A DNA stretch of 26,807 nt from an uncultured Lachnospiraceae bacterium (GTDB taxonomy: Bacteria; Bacillota; Clostridia; Lachnospirales; Lachnospiraceae). This document shows positions 1-7,508 of the stretch, one piece after another. The DNA lies in assembly GCA_910585465.1 (NCBI GenBank), contig CAJUEW010000028.1, forward strand, positions 1-26,807, given 5' to 3'. Below the pieces are notes generated by a model. It made no database searches and was not told the DNA's origin. It saw only the letters and a program-made list of their open reading frames with translations. Position 1 is the first letter of the stretch. Every line of letters starts with the position of its first letter. Position numbers and translations under genes: made by a program.

Positions 1-21
1 GGATGGATGCAGTTTCCGCCA

Positions 22-148
22 CCCTTGACAGCCGCCCAAAGGGATGTCGTCAGATACCTGCCGACGGCGATGAACTCAGGAACAGACTTTCTTGTACATC
101 CGCCGTCGGCCATGGGAATGTAACATCCCTCTGGGCGGCTGTCAAGGG
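22..148. repeat. Long nested inverted repeat (hairpin-forming element)
   Basis: The outer arms at 22-46 and 124-148 are complementary over 25 positions with one mismatch (A39 against C131). A second pair of arms at 60-72 and 97-110 is complementary over 13 positions with a one-base bulge and is nested inside the first. As RNA this would fold into a long two-tier stem with a 24-base apical loop. No T-run follows, so it is not a standard intrinsic terminator. A 66-codon open frame crosses it, but that frame is a by-product of the repeat and lacks a good ribosome binding site. It could be a small non-autonomous mobile element or a structured RNA; I do not recognise it. Confidence 0.7.
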
Positions 149-226
149 CATGCCCCTGCGGTATGAAAACAAATCAGGAGCTGAAAAGGCGGAGAAACTT
201 TAGATTCGGTTCTTAGAAAAGGGCTT

Positions 227-811
227 TTATTTTCTCTGGTCATGAATCAGGAAACTCTCCAGCCCTGCTTTGATAAAAGCGTCAATCGTTTTCTGTATTT
301 TCTTCCAGTCGCTGCAGTGATTGCGGGACATAAGTTTATTGATTGCCAGGCAGCCATTCATCTGAAAGTAAAAGACCGCCTCAGCCTCTTCAAACGTAAG
401 GATGCTGTGAGACATGAGCCAGGTAATATATTGTTCCTTATGATCCGCCATTTTGTCAATAATTTTTGAAAAGATGGTATCATCCAGGAGCAGATAACGG
501 AACATGTTATTGCTGTGAATTTTATCACAGAACGGATAAGAACAGTTTGGAGAATCACATTTCTGAGATAAGACATGCTCCATGACGCTGGAAGTGTCAG
601 AGAGCATGTCATCCAGTATATCGTCCAGAACATCATTCATATCATAATAATGCAGATAAAAAGTACCTCGATTGATCTCAGCCCTGCGGCACAGTTCGGT
701 AACCGTAATTTTTGCAAATTGATTTTTTTCCAGCAGTTTTAATAAAGTATCTTTTATGACCTGCTTCGTATATCGAATACGTCGGTCTTCTTTTTTTGTT
801 TTTTCAGCCAT
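227..811 (-). CDS. TetR/AcrR-family transcriptional regulator
   Basis: This is a DNA-binding repressor of about 194 residues. The N-terminal helix-turn-helix is typical of TetR: a region around ITVTELCRRAEINRGTFYLHY, with the family's GTFYxHY ending, at roughly residues 35-56. The ligand-binding helical C-terminus is not distinctive; it has several Cys and His residues (SQKCDSPNCSYPFCDKIHS) that could sense metal or redox, which is inference. I start it at the ATG at 811, because a GAGGGG-type site (818-823) lies at the right distance; an upstream in-frame ATG at 829 has no better site. It is divergent from the cooC operon, and the shared intergenic region carries a palindrome inside its own promoter, so it probably represses itself and the metallochaperone operon. 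Confidence 0.88.
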   Translation of the reverse strand: MAEKTKKEDRRIRYTKQVIKDTLLKLLEKNQFAKITVTELCRRAEINRGTFYLHYYDMNDVLDDILDDMLSDTSSVMEHVLSQKCDSPNCSYPFCDKIHSNNMFRYLLLDDTIFSKIIDKMADHKEQYITWLMSHSILTFEEAEAVFYFQMNGCLAINKLMSRNHCSDWKKIQKTIDAFIKAGLESFLIHDQRK

Positions 812-882
812 GCTCTTCCCCTCTGTCACTCAACAATTTTTCGATTTTGTTCAGTAACCGTACAGATTTTCCATATTGTTTC

Positions 883-931
883 TTGCCTTTTTGATAAGAG
901 TCATTATACTGTATCGTATAAAAATAATCAA
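883..931. promoter_or_regulatory. Divergent promoters with a TetR-type operator palindrome
   Basis: Leftward promoter for the TetR gene: -35 TTGATT (complement of 926-931), 17-base spacer, -10 TATAAT (complement of 903-908). Rightward candidate for the operon: -35 TTGCCT (883-888), 16-base spacer, -10 TATACT (905-910). The two -10 boxes occupy the same bases on opposite strands. The palindrome TTATAC-N6-GTATAA spans 904-921, between the -35 and -10 boxes of the leftward promoter and over the -10 of the rightward one. A bound TetR dimer would block both. Operator identity is inferred from position and symmetry. Confidence 0.6.
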
Positions 932-962
932 CACGTTGTTCAAAAAAATTGGAGGTAACAAT

Positions 963-1733
963 ATGGGACATATTATTGCAGTGGCCGGAAAAGGCGGTGT
1001 GGGTAAGACGACTTTGTGCGGACTGATGATTCAGTATCTGTGTGAGCATGGGAAAAAGCCGGTGCTGGCTGTGGATGCGGATGCCAATTCCAATCTGAAT
1101 GAAGTGCTCGGCGTGGAAATCGGCGCTACCCTTGGAGAGCTGCGGGAAGAAATTGAGCGGGCGGGAATGGATGACCGCTATCAGATTCCGTCCGGGATGA
1201 CAAAACAGGCATGGCTGGAGATTCGGATGGCAGACGCCATTATCGAAGAAGATGATTTTGACTTTATGGTTATGGGGCGCACCCAGGGACAGGGATGTTA
1301 CTGTTTTGTCAACGGTCTGGTGCAGACACAGATTCAGAAGCTCCAGAGCCATTACCCTTACGTGGTGGTGGACAATGAGGCAGGCATGGAGCATGTCAGC
1401 AGAGGCCTGCTCCCTTCCATGAAGACAGCGGTTCTGGTCAGCGACTGCTCCAGAAGAGGCGTACAGGCAGCCGGAAGGATTGCGGAATTGATGAAGGAAC
1501 TGGGGATGAAGCCGGAAAAAACAGGAGTAATCATCAACCGTGCCCCAGAGGGCAGGCTGGATGAGGGCACAAAGAAAGAGATTGAGAAGCAGGGGCTGAC
1601 GCTGCTGGGAGTGATTCCGCAGGATGAAATGGTCTACCGTTATGACTGCGACGGAAAACCGCTTGTGGAACTGCCGGAAGAGACGCCGGTCAAAAAGGCT
1701 TTGTACAAGATTCTGGAAGGGATGGGATTGTAG
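963..1733 (+). CDS. CooC-like nickel-insertion ATPase (first copy)
   Basis: This is a 256-residue SIMIBI/MinD-type P-loop ATPase of the CooC family. CooC proteins use ATP-driven dimerisation to load nickel into carbon monoxide dehydrogenase or acetyl-CoA synthase. The deviant Walker A motif GKGGVGKTT lies at residues 9-17 with the signature lysine K10. A Walker B-like stretch VVVDNEAGMEH is at 134-144. Cys112 and Cys114 form a Cys-x-Cys motif (GCYC) like the nickel-binding pair of characterised CooC. An in-frame open stretch extends upstream to 876, but GGAGGT at 951-956 fixes the start at 963. It is the first gene of a six-gene operon; its stop abuts the ATG of the AAA+ gene. No CODH subunit lies in the window, so the client is unknown. 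Confidence 0.82.
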   Translation: MGHIIAVAGKGGVGKTTLCGLMIQYLCEHGKKPVLAVDADANSNLNEVLGVEIGATLGELREEIERAGMDDRYQIPSGMTKQAWLEIRMADAIIEEDDFDFMVMGRTQGQGCYCFVNGLVQTQIQKLQSHYPYVVVDNEAGMEHVSRGLLPSMKTAVLVSDCSRRGVQAAGRIAELMKELGMKPEKTGVIINRAPEGRLDEGTKKEIEKQGLTLLGVIPQDEMVYRYDCDGKPLVELPEETPVKKALYKILEGMGL

Positions 1734-2669
1734 ATGAGAGAGGATAAAAGTTTGCTGATTTCCTATCTGGAGCAGCAGAAAATGGATGACAGTCTGATTC
1801 ATGACGTAGTGGAATTCAGAGAGAAATACGAAACAGCGGAGGAAGTGCGGGAACGGGTCTATATTCCGGATATGCTTTTTTATGGAAAAGACATTCTGGA
1901 AATGTCGGCAGCGGCGCTTCTGCAGGGAGAAAATCTTCTGCTTTCCGGGGCGAAGGCAACCGGAAAAAATGTACTGTGCGAGACGCTTGCGTGGATCTTT
2001 GGGAGACCTTCCTATGATATTTCTTTTCATGTCAATACAGACAGCGCTTCCTTAATTGGGACCGATACGTTTATCCATAATGAAGTTCAGCTCCGCAAAG
2101 GTCCGGTTTATCAATGTGCGGAATTTGGCGGCTTTGGAATCCTGGATGAAGTCAATATGGCCAAAAATGATGCGGTTTCTGTGCTCCATGCCACGCTGGA
2201 CCACCGCAGACGCATCGATGTTCCAGGGTACGCAAGGGTTAAGCTGCATCCGGCCACGCGGTTTATCGGGACAATGAATTACGGATATGCCGGAACGAAA
2301 GAGCTGAATGAAGCTCTGGTATCCCGGTTTATGGTAGTGGATATGCCGCCGCTTTCGGAAGAGACCATTCGCTTTCTGCTCAAAAAACATTTTGCAGATG
2401 TAAAGGAGCAGGCACTTAAGCAGTTCACCGGGTTGTTTCTGGATCTGCAGGAAAAGGTTTACAATGGAGAGGCTTCCGCCCGGTCGCTGGATCTGCGCGG
2501 CCTGATCGCTTCCATGAAAGCAATCCGTTCCAATCTGTCGCCCCTTTCGGCAATCCGTATGGGAATTGTGAATAAGAGCTTTGACGTATTTGAAAAAGAA
2601 ATGCTGGAAGATGTGATTGCGACCCGGATTCCGTCCTCCTGGACCAGGGCGGAGATCTTCGAGGGGTGA
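1734..2669 (+). CDS. MoxR-like AAA+ ATPase (CbbQ/NorQ/CoxD type)
   Basis: This 311-residue AAA+ ATPase is of the MoxR class, which works with a VWA-domain partner to remodel or activate metalloenzymes. A Walker A-type loop GAKATGKNV is at residues 72-80; it has Asn where the usual Thr/Ser stands. Walker B is ILDEVNMA with D138/E139. Sensor 1 is FIGTMN (about 177-182), and an arginine-finger region EALVSRF lies near residue 199. The ATG follows the cooC stop directly, so translation is probably coupled. The VWA partner starts four bases after its stop, the usual gene order for this pair (compare CoxD/CoxE and NorQ/NorD). The CoxD-CoxE parallel suggests a role in building or repairing a metal centre. 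Confidence 0.85.
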   Translation: MREDKSLLISYLEQQKMDDSLIHDVVEFREKYETAEEVRERVYIPDMLFYGKDILEMSAAALLQGENLLLSGAKATGKNVLCETLAWIFGRPSYDISFHVNTDSASLIGTDTFIHNEVQLRKGPVYQCAEFGGFGILDEVNMAKNDAVSVLHATLDHRRRIDVPGYARVKLHPATRFIGTMNYGYAGTKELNEALVSRFMVVDMPPLSEETIRFLLKKHFADVKEQALKQFTGLFLDLQEKVYNGEASARSLDLRGLIASMKAIRSNLSPLSAIRMGIVNKSFDVFEKEMLEDVIATRIPSSWTRAEIFEG

Positions 2670-2673
2670 CGGT

Positions 2674-4485
2674 ATGAAAGAGCAATCTTACCGGTTTTCG
2701 GAGAAAGAGGCAGAAGAGCACCGTCTGGAGATTGAGAACAGAATCCGGAATCTGTTCTGGACCATCAGCGGAGATTATACGCTGGATGTAAAACCGGATG
2801 TGAAGGCGTTTGTAAGATCCAGATCTGCAGTGCTTTACGATGCCATGAAGCAGGGAGCGTTTGCCCGGTATTTTAACTCCGAAGAACTGGCGCTGTATAT
2901 GATGAAAAAGACCTGTCTGTCGGCACAGGAGAGACCTCTTATGGAACTGGCCCAGCTCTGTGTGGACGCCGCAGTTTATCCAAGGACTGCAAAGGAGCGT
3001 CCGGGGACAGCGGACATTCGAAAAAATGCCTTTGAAGATCTGTTAAGGCAGGAAGAACGTGTTTTATGTAAGACTTTTTTTGGCCAGGTCAAGGTTTTTA
3101 TCATGAAAGATTATCTGGGAAGGCAATCGGGTCCGATACCGGATGCGGTCAGACAGACGGCAAAGGAGATTGCAGTTCTGGAACATGCCAAAGATACGGC
3201 GGATATCATAAACAAGATTGAAGAAATCTATAATACGATCGTTGACACAAAATTTGAAGAGCAGCATGGAAATCTGGAAACGGTGCTTCGTGTTCCGCCA
3301 AATGCTCTGGCAAGCGCGGCATGGCAGGAATGTCTGACCGATGAGCAGATGGAGGAAATCCTTAAAAAGTATCTGGCCGGACTTGGCAAGGATATGATGA
3401 GCCTGCAGATCAGGGATAAACAGCCGAAAAAGCGAACGCATACGGCCGAATCCGTAAGGCAGGAAGAGGAAGACTCCGAAATCGAAGATGAAGCTTCGCT
3501 GCAGAAGATGCAGGAATATGTGGCGTTAAACTACGGGAAAAATTATTTGTCTCCGTTGGAACAGGAAAAGAGGCGGAACCGGCTCTGTACCGGGATACAC
3601 GCCAACTGTCTGCTGCATGATACAAAGGGGATCCTGCAGGACCCGGTAATCGTAAATAACCAGTATCGCTTCAACCAGCTTCAGTTTGAAAAAAACAGGA
3701 TGTATTATTACAGCAACAGCCGGATCATCAAACGGAACATCAAGGCTCTGGCAGACACGCTGAAAAAGACGTTGGTTCTTAGAAGCCAGGAGGACCTTTG
3801 TCGTTCCATCAGCGGACAGCTGGCGCCGGCAAGACTCTGGAAGCTGGGGAGAACGGAAGATGAAAAGCTTTTTGACAAAAGGATTTCTTCCGGTTCATCG
3901 GAATTTGTAGTTGATATTCTGCTGGATTCCAGCGGTTCACAGGCGATAAGGCAGTCGCAGGTGGCGGTACAGGGGTATATCCTCAGCGAAGCGTTAAGCT
4001 TTGTGGAAATCCCCCACCGGGTAGTGAGCTACTGTACTTTCTGGAATCATACCGTCATGCACCGCTTTCGGGATTATGATGACGGAAAAGAAAAAAATGA
4101 GAGAATTTTTGAATTCCGTGCATCGGGAGATAATCGGGACGGACTGGCAGTAAAAGCTGCGTATGATTCCCTGTTGGACCGACCGGAGAACCACAAGATT
4201 CTGATCCTGCTTGGCGACGGAAAACCCTGTGACATCAGTGTCAGGCGTCCGGGCATCCGGCGGCCTGCGGATTACACAGGAGAAAAGGCGGTGAAAGATA
4301 CGGAATTTGAGGTACGAAGGGCAAGGACGCTTGGCATCTCTGTTCTTGGTATTTTTGCCGGGAACTATGAAGATACCGCTGCAGAGAAGAGAATATTTGG
4401 AAAGGATTTCGCCTATATCAGGGATATCCGTAATTTTTCCCGTGTTGCAGGAGCCTATCTGTGCAGACAACTGGAAGAAGAGTAG
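2674..4485 (+). CDS. VWA-domain protein (NorD/CoxE-like partner of the MoxR ATPase)
   Basis: The 603-residue protein has a von Willebrand factor A domain in its last third. The MIDAS motif DSSGS has D418, S420 and S422, and a later LLGDGKP stretch has D515 in the position typical of NorD-like proteins. The long helical N-terminal part (about 1-400), with an acidic, charged linker near residues 255-285, resembles NorD. In this class the VWA protein binds a metal-dependent ligand on the target enzyme and recruits the AAA+ ring. I start it at 2674, preceded by GAGGGG at 2661-2666; the frame is open further upstream to 2617 but that would overlap the MoxR gene by 53 bases. A short RNA hairpin and a new ribosome binding site separate it from the zinc-ribbon gene. 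Confidence 0.8.
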   Translation: MKEQSYRFSEKEAEEHRLEIENRIRNLFWTISGDYTLDVKPDVKAFVRSRSAVLYDAMKQGAFARYFNSEELALYMMKKTCLSAQERPLMELAQLCVDAAVYPRTAKERPGTADIRKNAFEDLLRQEERVLCKTFFGQVKVFIMKDYLGRQSGPIPDAVRQTAKEIAVLEHAKDTADIINKIEEIYNTIVDTKFEEQHGNLETVLRVPPNALASAAWQECLTDEQMEEILKKYLAGLGKDMMSLQIRDKQPKKRTHTAESVRQEEEDSEIEDEASLQKMQEYVALNYGKNYLSPLEQEKRRNRLCTGIHANCLLHDTKGILQDPVIVNNQYRFNQLQFEKNRMYYYSNSRIIKRNIKALADTLKKTLVLRSQEDLCRSISGQLAPARLWKLGRTEDEKLFDKRISSGSSEFVVDILLDSSGSQAIRQSQVAVQGYILSEALSFVEIPHRVVSYCTFWNHTVMHRFRDYDDGKEKNERIFEFRASGDNRDGLAVKAAYDSLLDRPENHKILILLGDGKPCDISVRRPGIRRPADYTGEKAVKDTEFEVRRARTLGISVLGIFAGNYEDTAAEKRIFGKDFAYIRDIRNFSRVAGAYLCRQLEEE

Positions 4486-4493
4486 AAAAGGAG

Positions 4494-4535
4494 GTAACTG
4501 TGAAGGCACTGAACAGTTACAAAAGGAGTAAGTAA
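4494..4535 (+). promoter_or_regulatory. Intercistronic hairpin with a minimal reading frame
   Basis: GTAACTG (4494-4500) pairs with CAGTTAC (4514-4520), a 7-bp stem with a 13-base loop. The left arm overlaps a strong AGGAGG ribosome binding site. That site is placed to serve a GTG at 4500, which opens an 11-residue frame (GTG read as Met, then KALNSYKRSK) ending at 4535, two bases before the zinc-ribbon ATG. The next ribosome binding site lies inside that frame. It may tune or separate expression of the downstream genes, or serve as a processing site. Whether the peptide is made is unknown. Confidence 0.4.
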
Positions 4536-4537
4536 AA

Positions 4538-4732
4538 ATGAGTGTATTTGCAGACTGTCAGGACGAAAGAAATAAAAAAACAATTATAGAAATCGACTGT
4601 CCGGAATGTAAGGAAGAGGACGGACTGGAAGTGTTCTTAAAGGACGGCATAACGGTAGGAGAAAGCACCTGCACCGCATGCGGATATGTCATACCAGAGG
4701 GCGTAAGTCTGAAGGAGTTTTTGGAAGGATAA
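4538..4732 (+). CDS. Small two-Cys-pair zinc-ribbon protein
   Basis: A 64-residue acidic protein with two Cys pairs, CPEC at 21-24 and CTAC at 45-48, spaced as in a zinc ribbon or rubredoxin-like knuckle. AAGGAG at 4523-4528 serves the ATG. It sits between the VWA gene and the second cooC gene with short gaps, so it is part of the operon. Its size and acidity suggest an adaptor or metal carrier for the assembly machine, but this is inference; I do not recognise a named family. It would be easy to miss in annotation because of its length. Confidence 0.7.
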   Translation: MSVFADCQDERNKKTIIEIDCPECKEEDGLEVFLKDGITVGESTCTACGYVIPEGVSLKEFLEG

Positions 4733-4744
4733 AAGGAGTTCGAG

Positions 4745-5527
4745 ATGAAAATAGCAGTAACAGGAAAAGGTGGAAGTGGGAAAAGTACAGTTACAACTTT
4801 GCTGGCAAAAGAATTAGCAGGGAGAGGCAGAAAGGTTCTTGTCATTGATTCAGATGAATCCAATTATGGATTGAGCAGGCAGCTGGGCGTGGACCTGCCT
4901 TTGGATTTTACCGCTTATTTTGGCGGGAAACAAAAAGCACTGCAGGATATGATGCTGTCCAATTTTACGCACCAGTTTTTTCATGAAACATGGGAGATTC
5001 AGGACATACCAGAAGGATATTATTCTGAAAAGGACGGTGTAAAGCTGATGTCCAGTGGGAAGATCCATACAGCCAATGAGGGATGCGCCTGTACGATGGG
5101 GAATGTACTCACCCAGTTCATAGAACATTTAGTACTTTCCAAGGGGGAATATGCGCTGATCGATATGGAGGCCGGGATTGAACATTTTGGCCGGGGAATT
5201 GATAACGGTGTGGATTTGATCCTTATGGTGGTAGAGCCTTCCTATGAATCTCTGACATTGACAGGAAAAGTTTCTGAACTGGGCACAAGCATCGGGAAAC
5301 CTGTCTATCTGGTGTTCAATAAAGTGGATGAGGAAAATCAGGAATGGATGAAGAAGAATGTATGTGAACGTGTGGAGATTCTATGTGAGATACCTGCAGA
5401 AAAGAGTATTGCATCTGCGGGATTGCAGGGAACAGAACTTTCAAACGGCTATCCGGCAATAATCCGTCTGGCTGATTTTCTGGAAAAATGCGACAGGGGA
5501 AAGGAGGCGCCGGCTCATGCAGGATAA
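4745..5527 (+). CDS. CooC-like nickel-insertion ATPase (second copy)
   Basis: This is a 260-residue CooC-family P-loop ATPase. The deviant Walker A GKGGSGKST is at residues 7-15. A Walker B-like ALIDMEAGIEHF is centred on D140. A Cys-x-Cys motif (GCAC) has Cys114 and Cys116, equivalent to the metal-binding cysteines of CooC and to Cys112/Cys114 of the first copy. Outside these motifs the two copies differ clearly, so they are divergent paralogs rather than a recent duplication and may load different sites, or act as a heterodimer (inference). AAGGAG just upstream fixes the start. The 3' end overlaps the next gene by 11 bases. A decayed near-identical copy of its 3' end lies at 10469-10581. 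Confidence 0.85.
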   Translation: MKIAVTGKGGSGKSTVTTLLAKELAGRGRKVLVIDSDESNYGLSRQLGVDLPLDFTAYFGGKQKALQDMMLSNFTHQFFHETWEIQDIPEGYYSEKDGVKLMSSGKIHTANEGCACTMGNVLTQFIEHLVLSKGEYALIDMEAGIEHFGRGIDNGVDLILMVVEPSYESLTLTGKVSELGTSIGKPVYLVFNKVDEENQEWMKKNVCERVEILCEIPAEKSIASAGLQGTELSNGYPAIIRLADFLEKCDRGKEAPAHAG

Positions 5528-6128
5528 CCGGGCATTTCAACAGATGCTGCTATCTGCAAAAGAACGCATATGCGTTCATGCACCGGAGGAGATTGCGCAG
5601 AAGAGCGGTGCAGTATTTCATAAGGACAAGTCTTATTTTGAATTGCAGAGCTTAGATCAGAGGATTCAGATTGCCTTTCCGGAGTGTATATTCCAACCGT
5701 GGATTGATGAATGGCAGCAGCTGGTGATCCTGCATTATCTGGACCTGGCGGATGGAACGGAAGTCTCCCCGGAAATGGTTTCCTTTGGAGCATTAAAGGA
5801 TGGGCTTATCCGGGGAACGAAATTTGACCATGATATGGAAAGGGCGCTTGGAGGCTTTCTGGCAGGAATGACCCAGGAGCAGCTTTGCAGGGTATGCGAA
5901 AGGCTTGGAGCACAGCTTGTAGAAGAACGGGCGGATTTGTGTGCGGTAATTCCCTTTCTGCCCCGCTATCCCATCTGGCTGAAGGTCTGGTTTGCGGATG
6001 ATGAGTTTGAGGCATCCGGAAAGTTTCTGTTAAGCAAAAGCGCAGAGCATTATCTGACCATTGAGGATGCGGTGACTGTGGGAGAGCTTCTGCTCTCAAA
6101 GCTGAAGGGCATTTTTGATGAAACATAA
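5517..6128 (+). CDS. DUF3786-like protein, metalloenzyme-associated
   Basis: A 203-residue soluble protein without signal peptide or membrane segment. The C-terminal third (about 145-197) has the pattern of DUF3786: a PRYPIWLKVWFADDEF stretch, then SGKFLLSKSAEHYLTIED and a GELLLSKL helix. DUF3786 has no assigned activity; in my recollection it occurs beside corrinoid and CODH/ACS-type genes, which fits this neighbourhood. The start at 5517 overlaps the cooC stop and is served by AAGGAGG at 5501-5507. It is the last gene of the operon, and the next gene is convergent with an 10-base gap and no visible terminator. The family assignment rests on a remembered sequence pattern. Confidence 0.62.
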   Translation: MQDNRAFQQMLLSAKERICVHAPEEIAQKSGAVFHKDKSYFELQSLDQRIQIAFPECIFQPWIDEWQQLVILHYLDLADGTEVSPEMVSFGALKDGLIRGTKFDHDMERALGGFLAGMTQEQLCRVCERLGAQLVEERADLCAVIPFLPRYPIWLKVWFADDEFEASGKFLLSKSAEHYLTIEDAVTVGELLLSKLKGIFDET

Positions 6129-6138
6129 GGAGTTCCAG

Positions 6139-7047
6139 TCAAAGATGCCGCTTTCGGTATTCGGTTGGGAGACATTGAAAAAATGCTTTAAACGCTGAGG
6201 TGAATTTGCTTTGGCTGTCATAACCGACAGCCTTTGCGATTTCGGCTATGCTCATTTGGGATTTCCGCAGCATTCTGGCGGCTTCTTCCATGCGGTGCTC
6301 TTTGATGTGGGCGGCGATGGAAGTTCCATAAATGGCTTTAAAGGAGGCTTTTAAGGTAGTTGGGTTGATTAAATATTGTCTGGAAAGTTCTTCTATTGTG
6401 ATTCGCTGCTCTATATGCTGTGTCAGCTGTTCATGGATTTTCCGGACAATGTTTATCTGTTCGGATTGATATTCGGATAATCGCTGCTTTGGCGTGAGTT
6501 TTGCTTTACCAAGATAAAGAAGCAATTCCAGGGTCTTTATTTTCTGATAGAATAGCTTCCATTCTTCCGGCTGGTTATAAAATGCAGAAAAAATAGGTTC
6601 CGTCTGCTCATTCCCCGCAAGAAAAATTGGACTGTCATTCTGACAGAATTTTTCCCGCAATATGGTTTCAAAAATACGGCTGTCTCTCAACAGTTCCGGA
6701 GGATTTTTGACGGTTTCCTGTAAATCTATGCAGATCGTAAGCCCCTGGTAGATACCGCCCAGAAAGCGAAGCACGGAATCCGTACAGGCTTTCATGGTAT
6801 GAAGGGAAAAATCACCCGGATTCAGATAAATACGGTTCCCGTTTTTCATTTCCCATACCATCTGTCCGGCCTTACAATAGTTTATCTGAACCATATGCGG
6901 CATGGCTTTATGCTGCACGGAAAGCGGATCGGATGATAAGGTCAGATAACATAATTCTATACCAGGATAAAGTGGAATGATTTGGTTTGCACTTGATGGG
7001 TGAAGCCGTTCCACATTTTTTCGTATTTTCAGCAATTCTTCATTCAT
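6139..7047 (-). CDS. AraC-family transcriptional regulator
   Basis: About 302 residues, with two AraC-type helix-turn-helix units in the last 100 residues. The first is around ITIEELSRQYLINPTTLKASF; the second reads MSIAEIAKAVGYDSQSKF, ending with FFQCLPTEYRKR, the family's usual PxxYR tail. The N-terminal two-thirds is an effector domain of unknown ligand. I place the start at 7047, because GAGG lies about eight bases upstream; a longer frame to 7095 would overlap the ArsR gene. It lies 10 bases behind the ArsR gene on the same strand, so the two are probably co-transcribed from the promoter near 7530-7558. Its target could be the metal-efflux genes or the adjoining cooC operon. Confidence 0.85.
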   Translation of the reverse strand: MNEELLKIRKNVERLHPSSANQIIPLYPGIELCYLTLSSDPLSVQHKAMPHMVQINYCKAGQMVWEMKNGNRIYLNPGDFSLHTMKACTDSVLRFLGGIYQGLTICIDLQETVKNPPELLRDSRIFETILREKFCQNDSPIFLAGNEQTEPIFSAFYNQPEEWKLFYQKIKTLELLLYLGKAKLTPKQRLSEYQSEQINIVRKIHEQLTQHIEQRITIEELSRQYLINPTTLKASFKAIYGTSIAAHIKEHRMEEAARMLRKSQMSIAEIAKAVGYDSQSKFTSAFKAFFQCLPTEYRKRHL

Positions 7048-7057
7048 AGGACAGACC

Positions 7058-7426
7058 TCACAATTTGGGGCAGGTGATTTCCATAACCTGCTCAATCATC
7101 TGGTGCAGCAGGCGTCCCTGTTCCGTATCAGCAGCATGGTAGTAAACTTCTTTTCCCTCCCGGCGGCAGACGATCAGGCCGCTGTTCTTCAATGGCCGGA
7201 GGTGATGGGATACAGCCGGGCTTGACATATCCAACATAGCAGAAATGTTGAGGACACATTCCTCCTGGTGGCAGAGAAGCCAGAAAATGCGGATTCTGGT
7301 AGTATCGCCAAGCTGCTTGAAAACCTCGGCTACCGTTTGAAAATAATCTATATGATTCAGCTGTTCCTGTACCAATTCTGTTTGCTGCCCTTCTCCGTGT
7401 TGGTGTGGCAATTTTGCGTGTTCCAT
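7058..7426 (-). CDS. ArsR/SmtB-family metal-sensing repressor
   Basis: A winged-helix repressor of 122 residues. The central DNA-binding part reads FKQLGDTTRIRIFWLLCHQEECVLNISAMLDMSSPAVSHHLRPLKNSGLIVCRREGKE in sequence, shown here only to its motif level: an ELCVC-like metal-box equivalent ECVLN at the alpha-3 region and SPAVSHHLRxL as the recognition helix. The His-rich N-terminus (EHAKLPHQH) and a C-terminal Cys may add metal ligands, as in CadC/CzrA-type sensors. The start at 7426 is set by AGGAAA at 7431-7437; the frame is open to 7570 but that would run through the promoter. It should repress the divergent HMA/ATPase genes and its own operon, releasing DNA when zinc, cadmium or lead binds. 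Confidence 0.88.
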   Translation of the reverse strand: MEHAKLPHQHGEGQQTELVQEQLNHIDYFQTVAEVFKQLGDTTRIRIFWLLCHQEECVLNISAMLDMSSPAVSHHLRPLKNSGLIVCRREGKEVYYHAADTEQGRLLHQMIEQVMEITCPKL

Positions 7427-7508
7427 ATTATTTTCCTTTCTTTTTCGCTTGCATTTCGCCCAAATGGAAATACTTTTCGCCCGTTTGGGAGGGAATGCCT
7501 GATAGGGA

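Noticed and set aside
3..203. 66-codon open frame at the left edge
   Set aside because: It runs through the nested inverted repeat and has no good ribosome binding site or protein-like pattern.
804..2030. 408-codon frame on the minus strand opposite cooC and the MoxR gene
   Set aside because: Rich in His, Pro, Gln and Ser with no domain pattern; it is the antisense shadow of two well-supported genes.
3000..4485. The AAA+/VWA pair as a magnesium or cobalt chelatase (BchI/BchD or CobN partners)
   Set aside because: The ATPase is separate and MoxR-like, the VWA partner has no AAA half, and no large chelatase subunit or tetrapyrrole gene is nearby.
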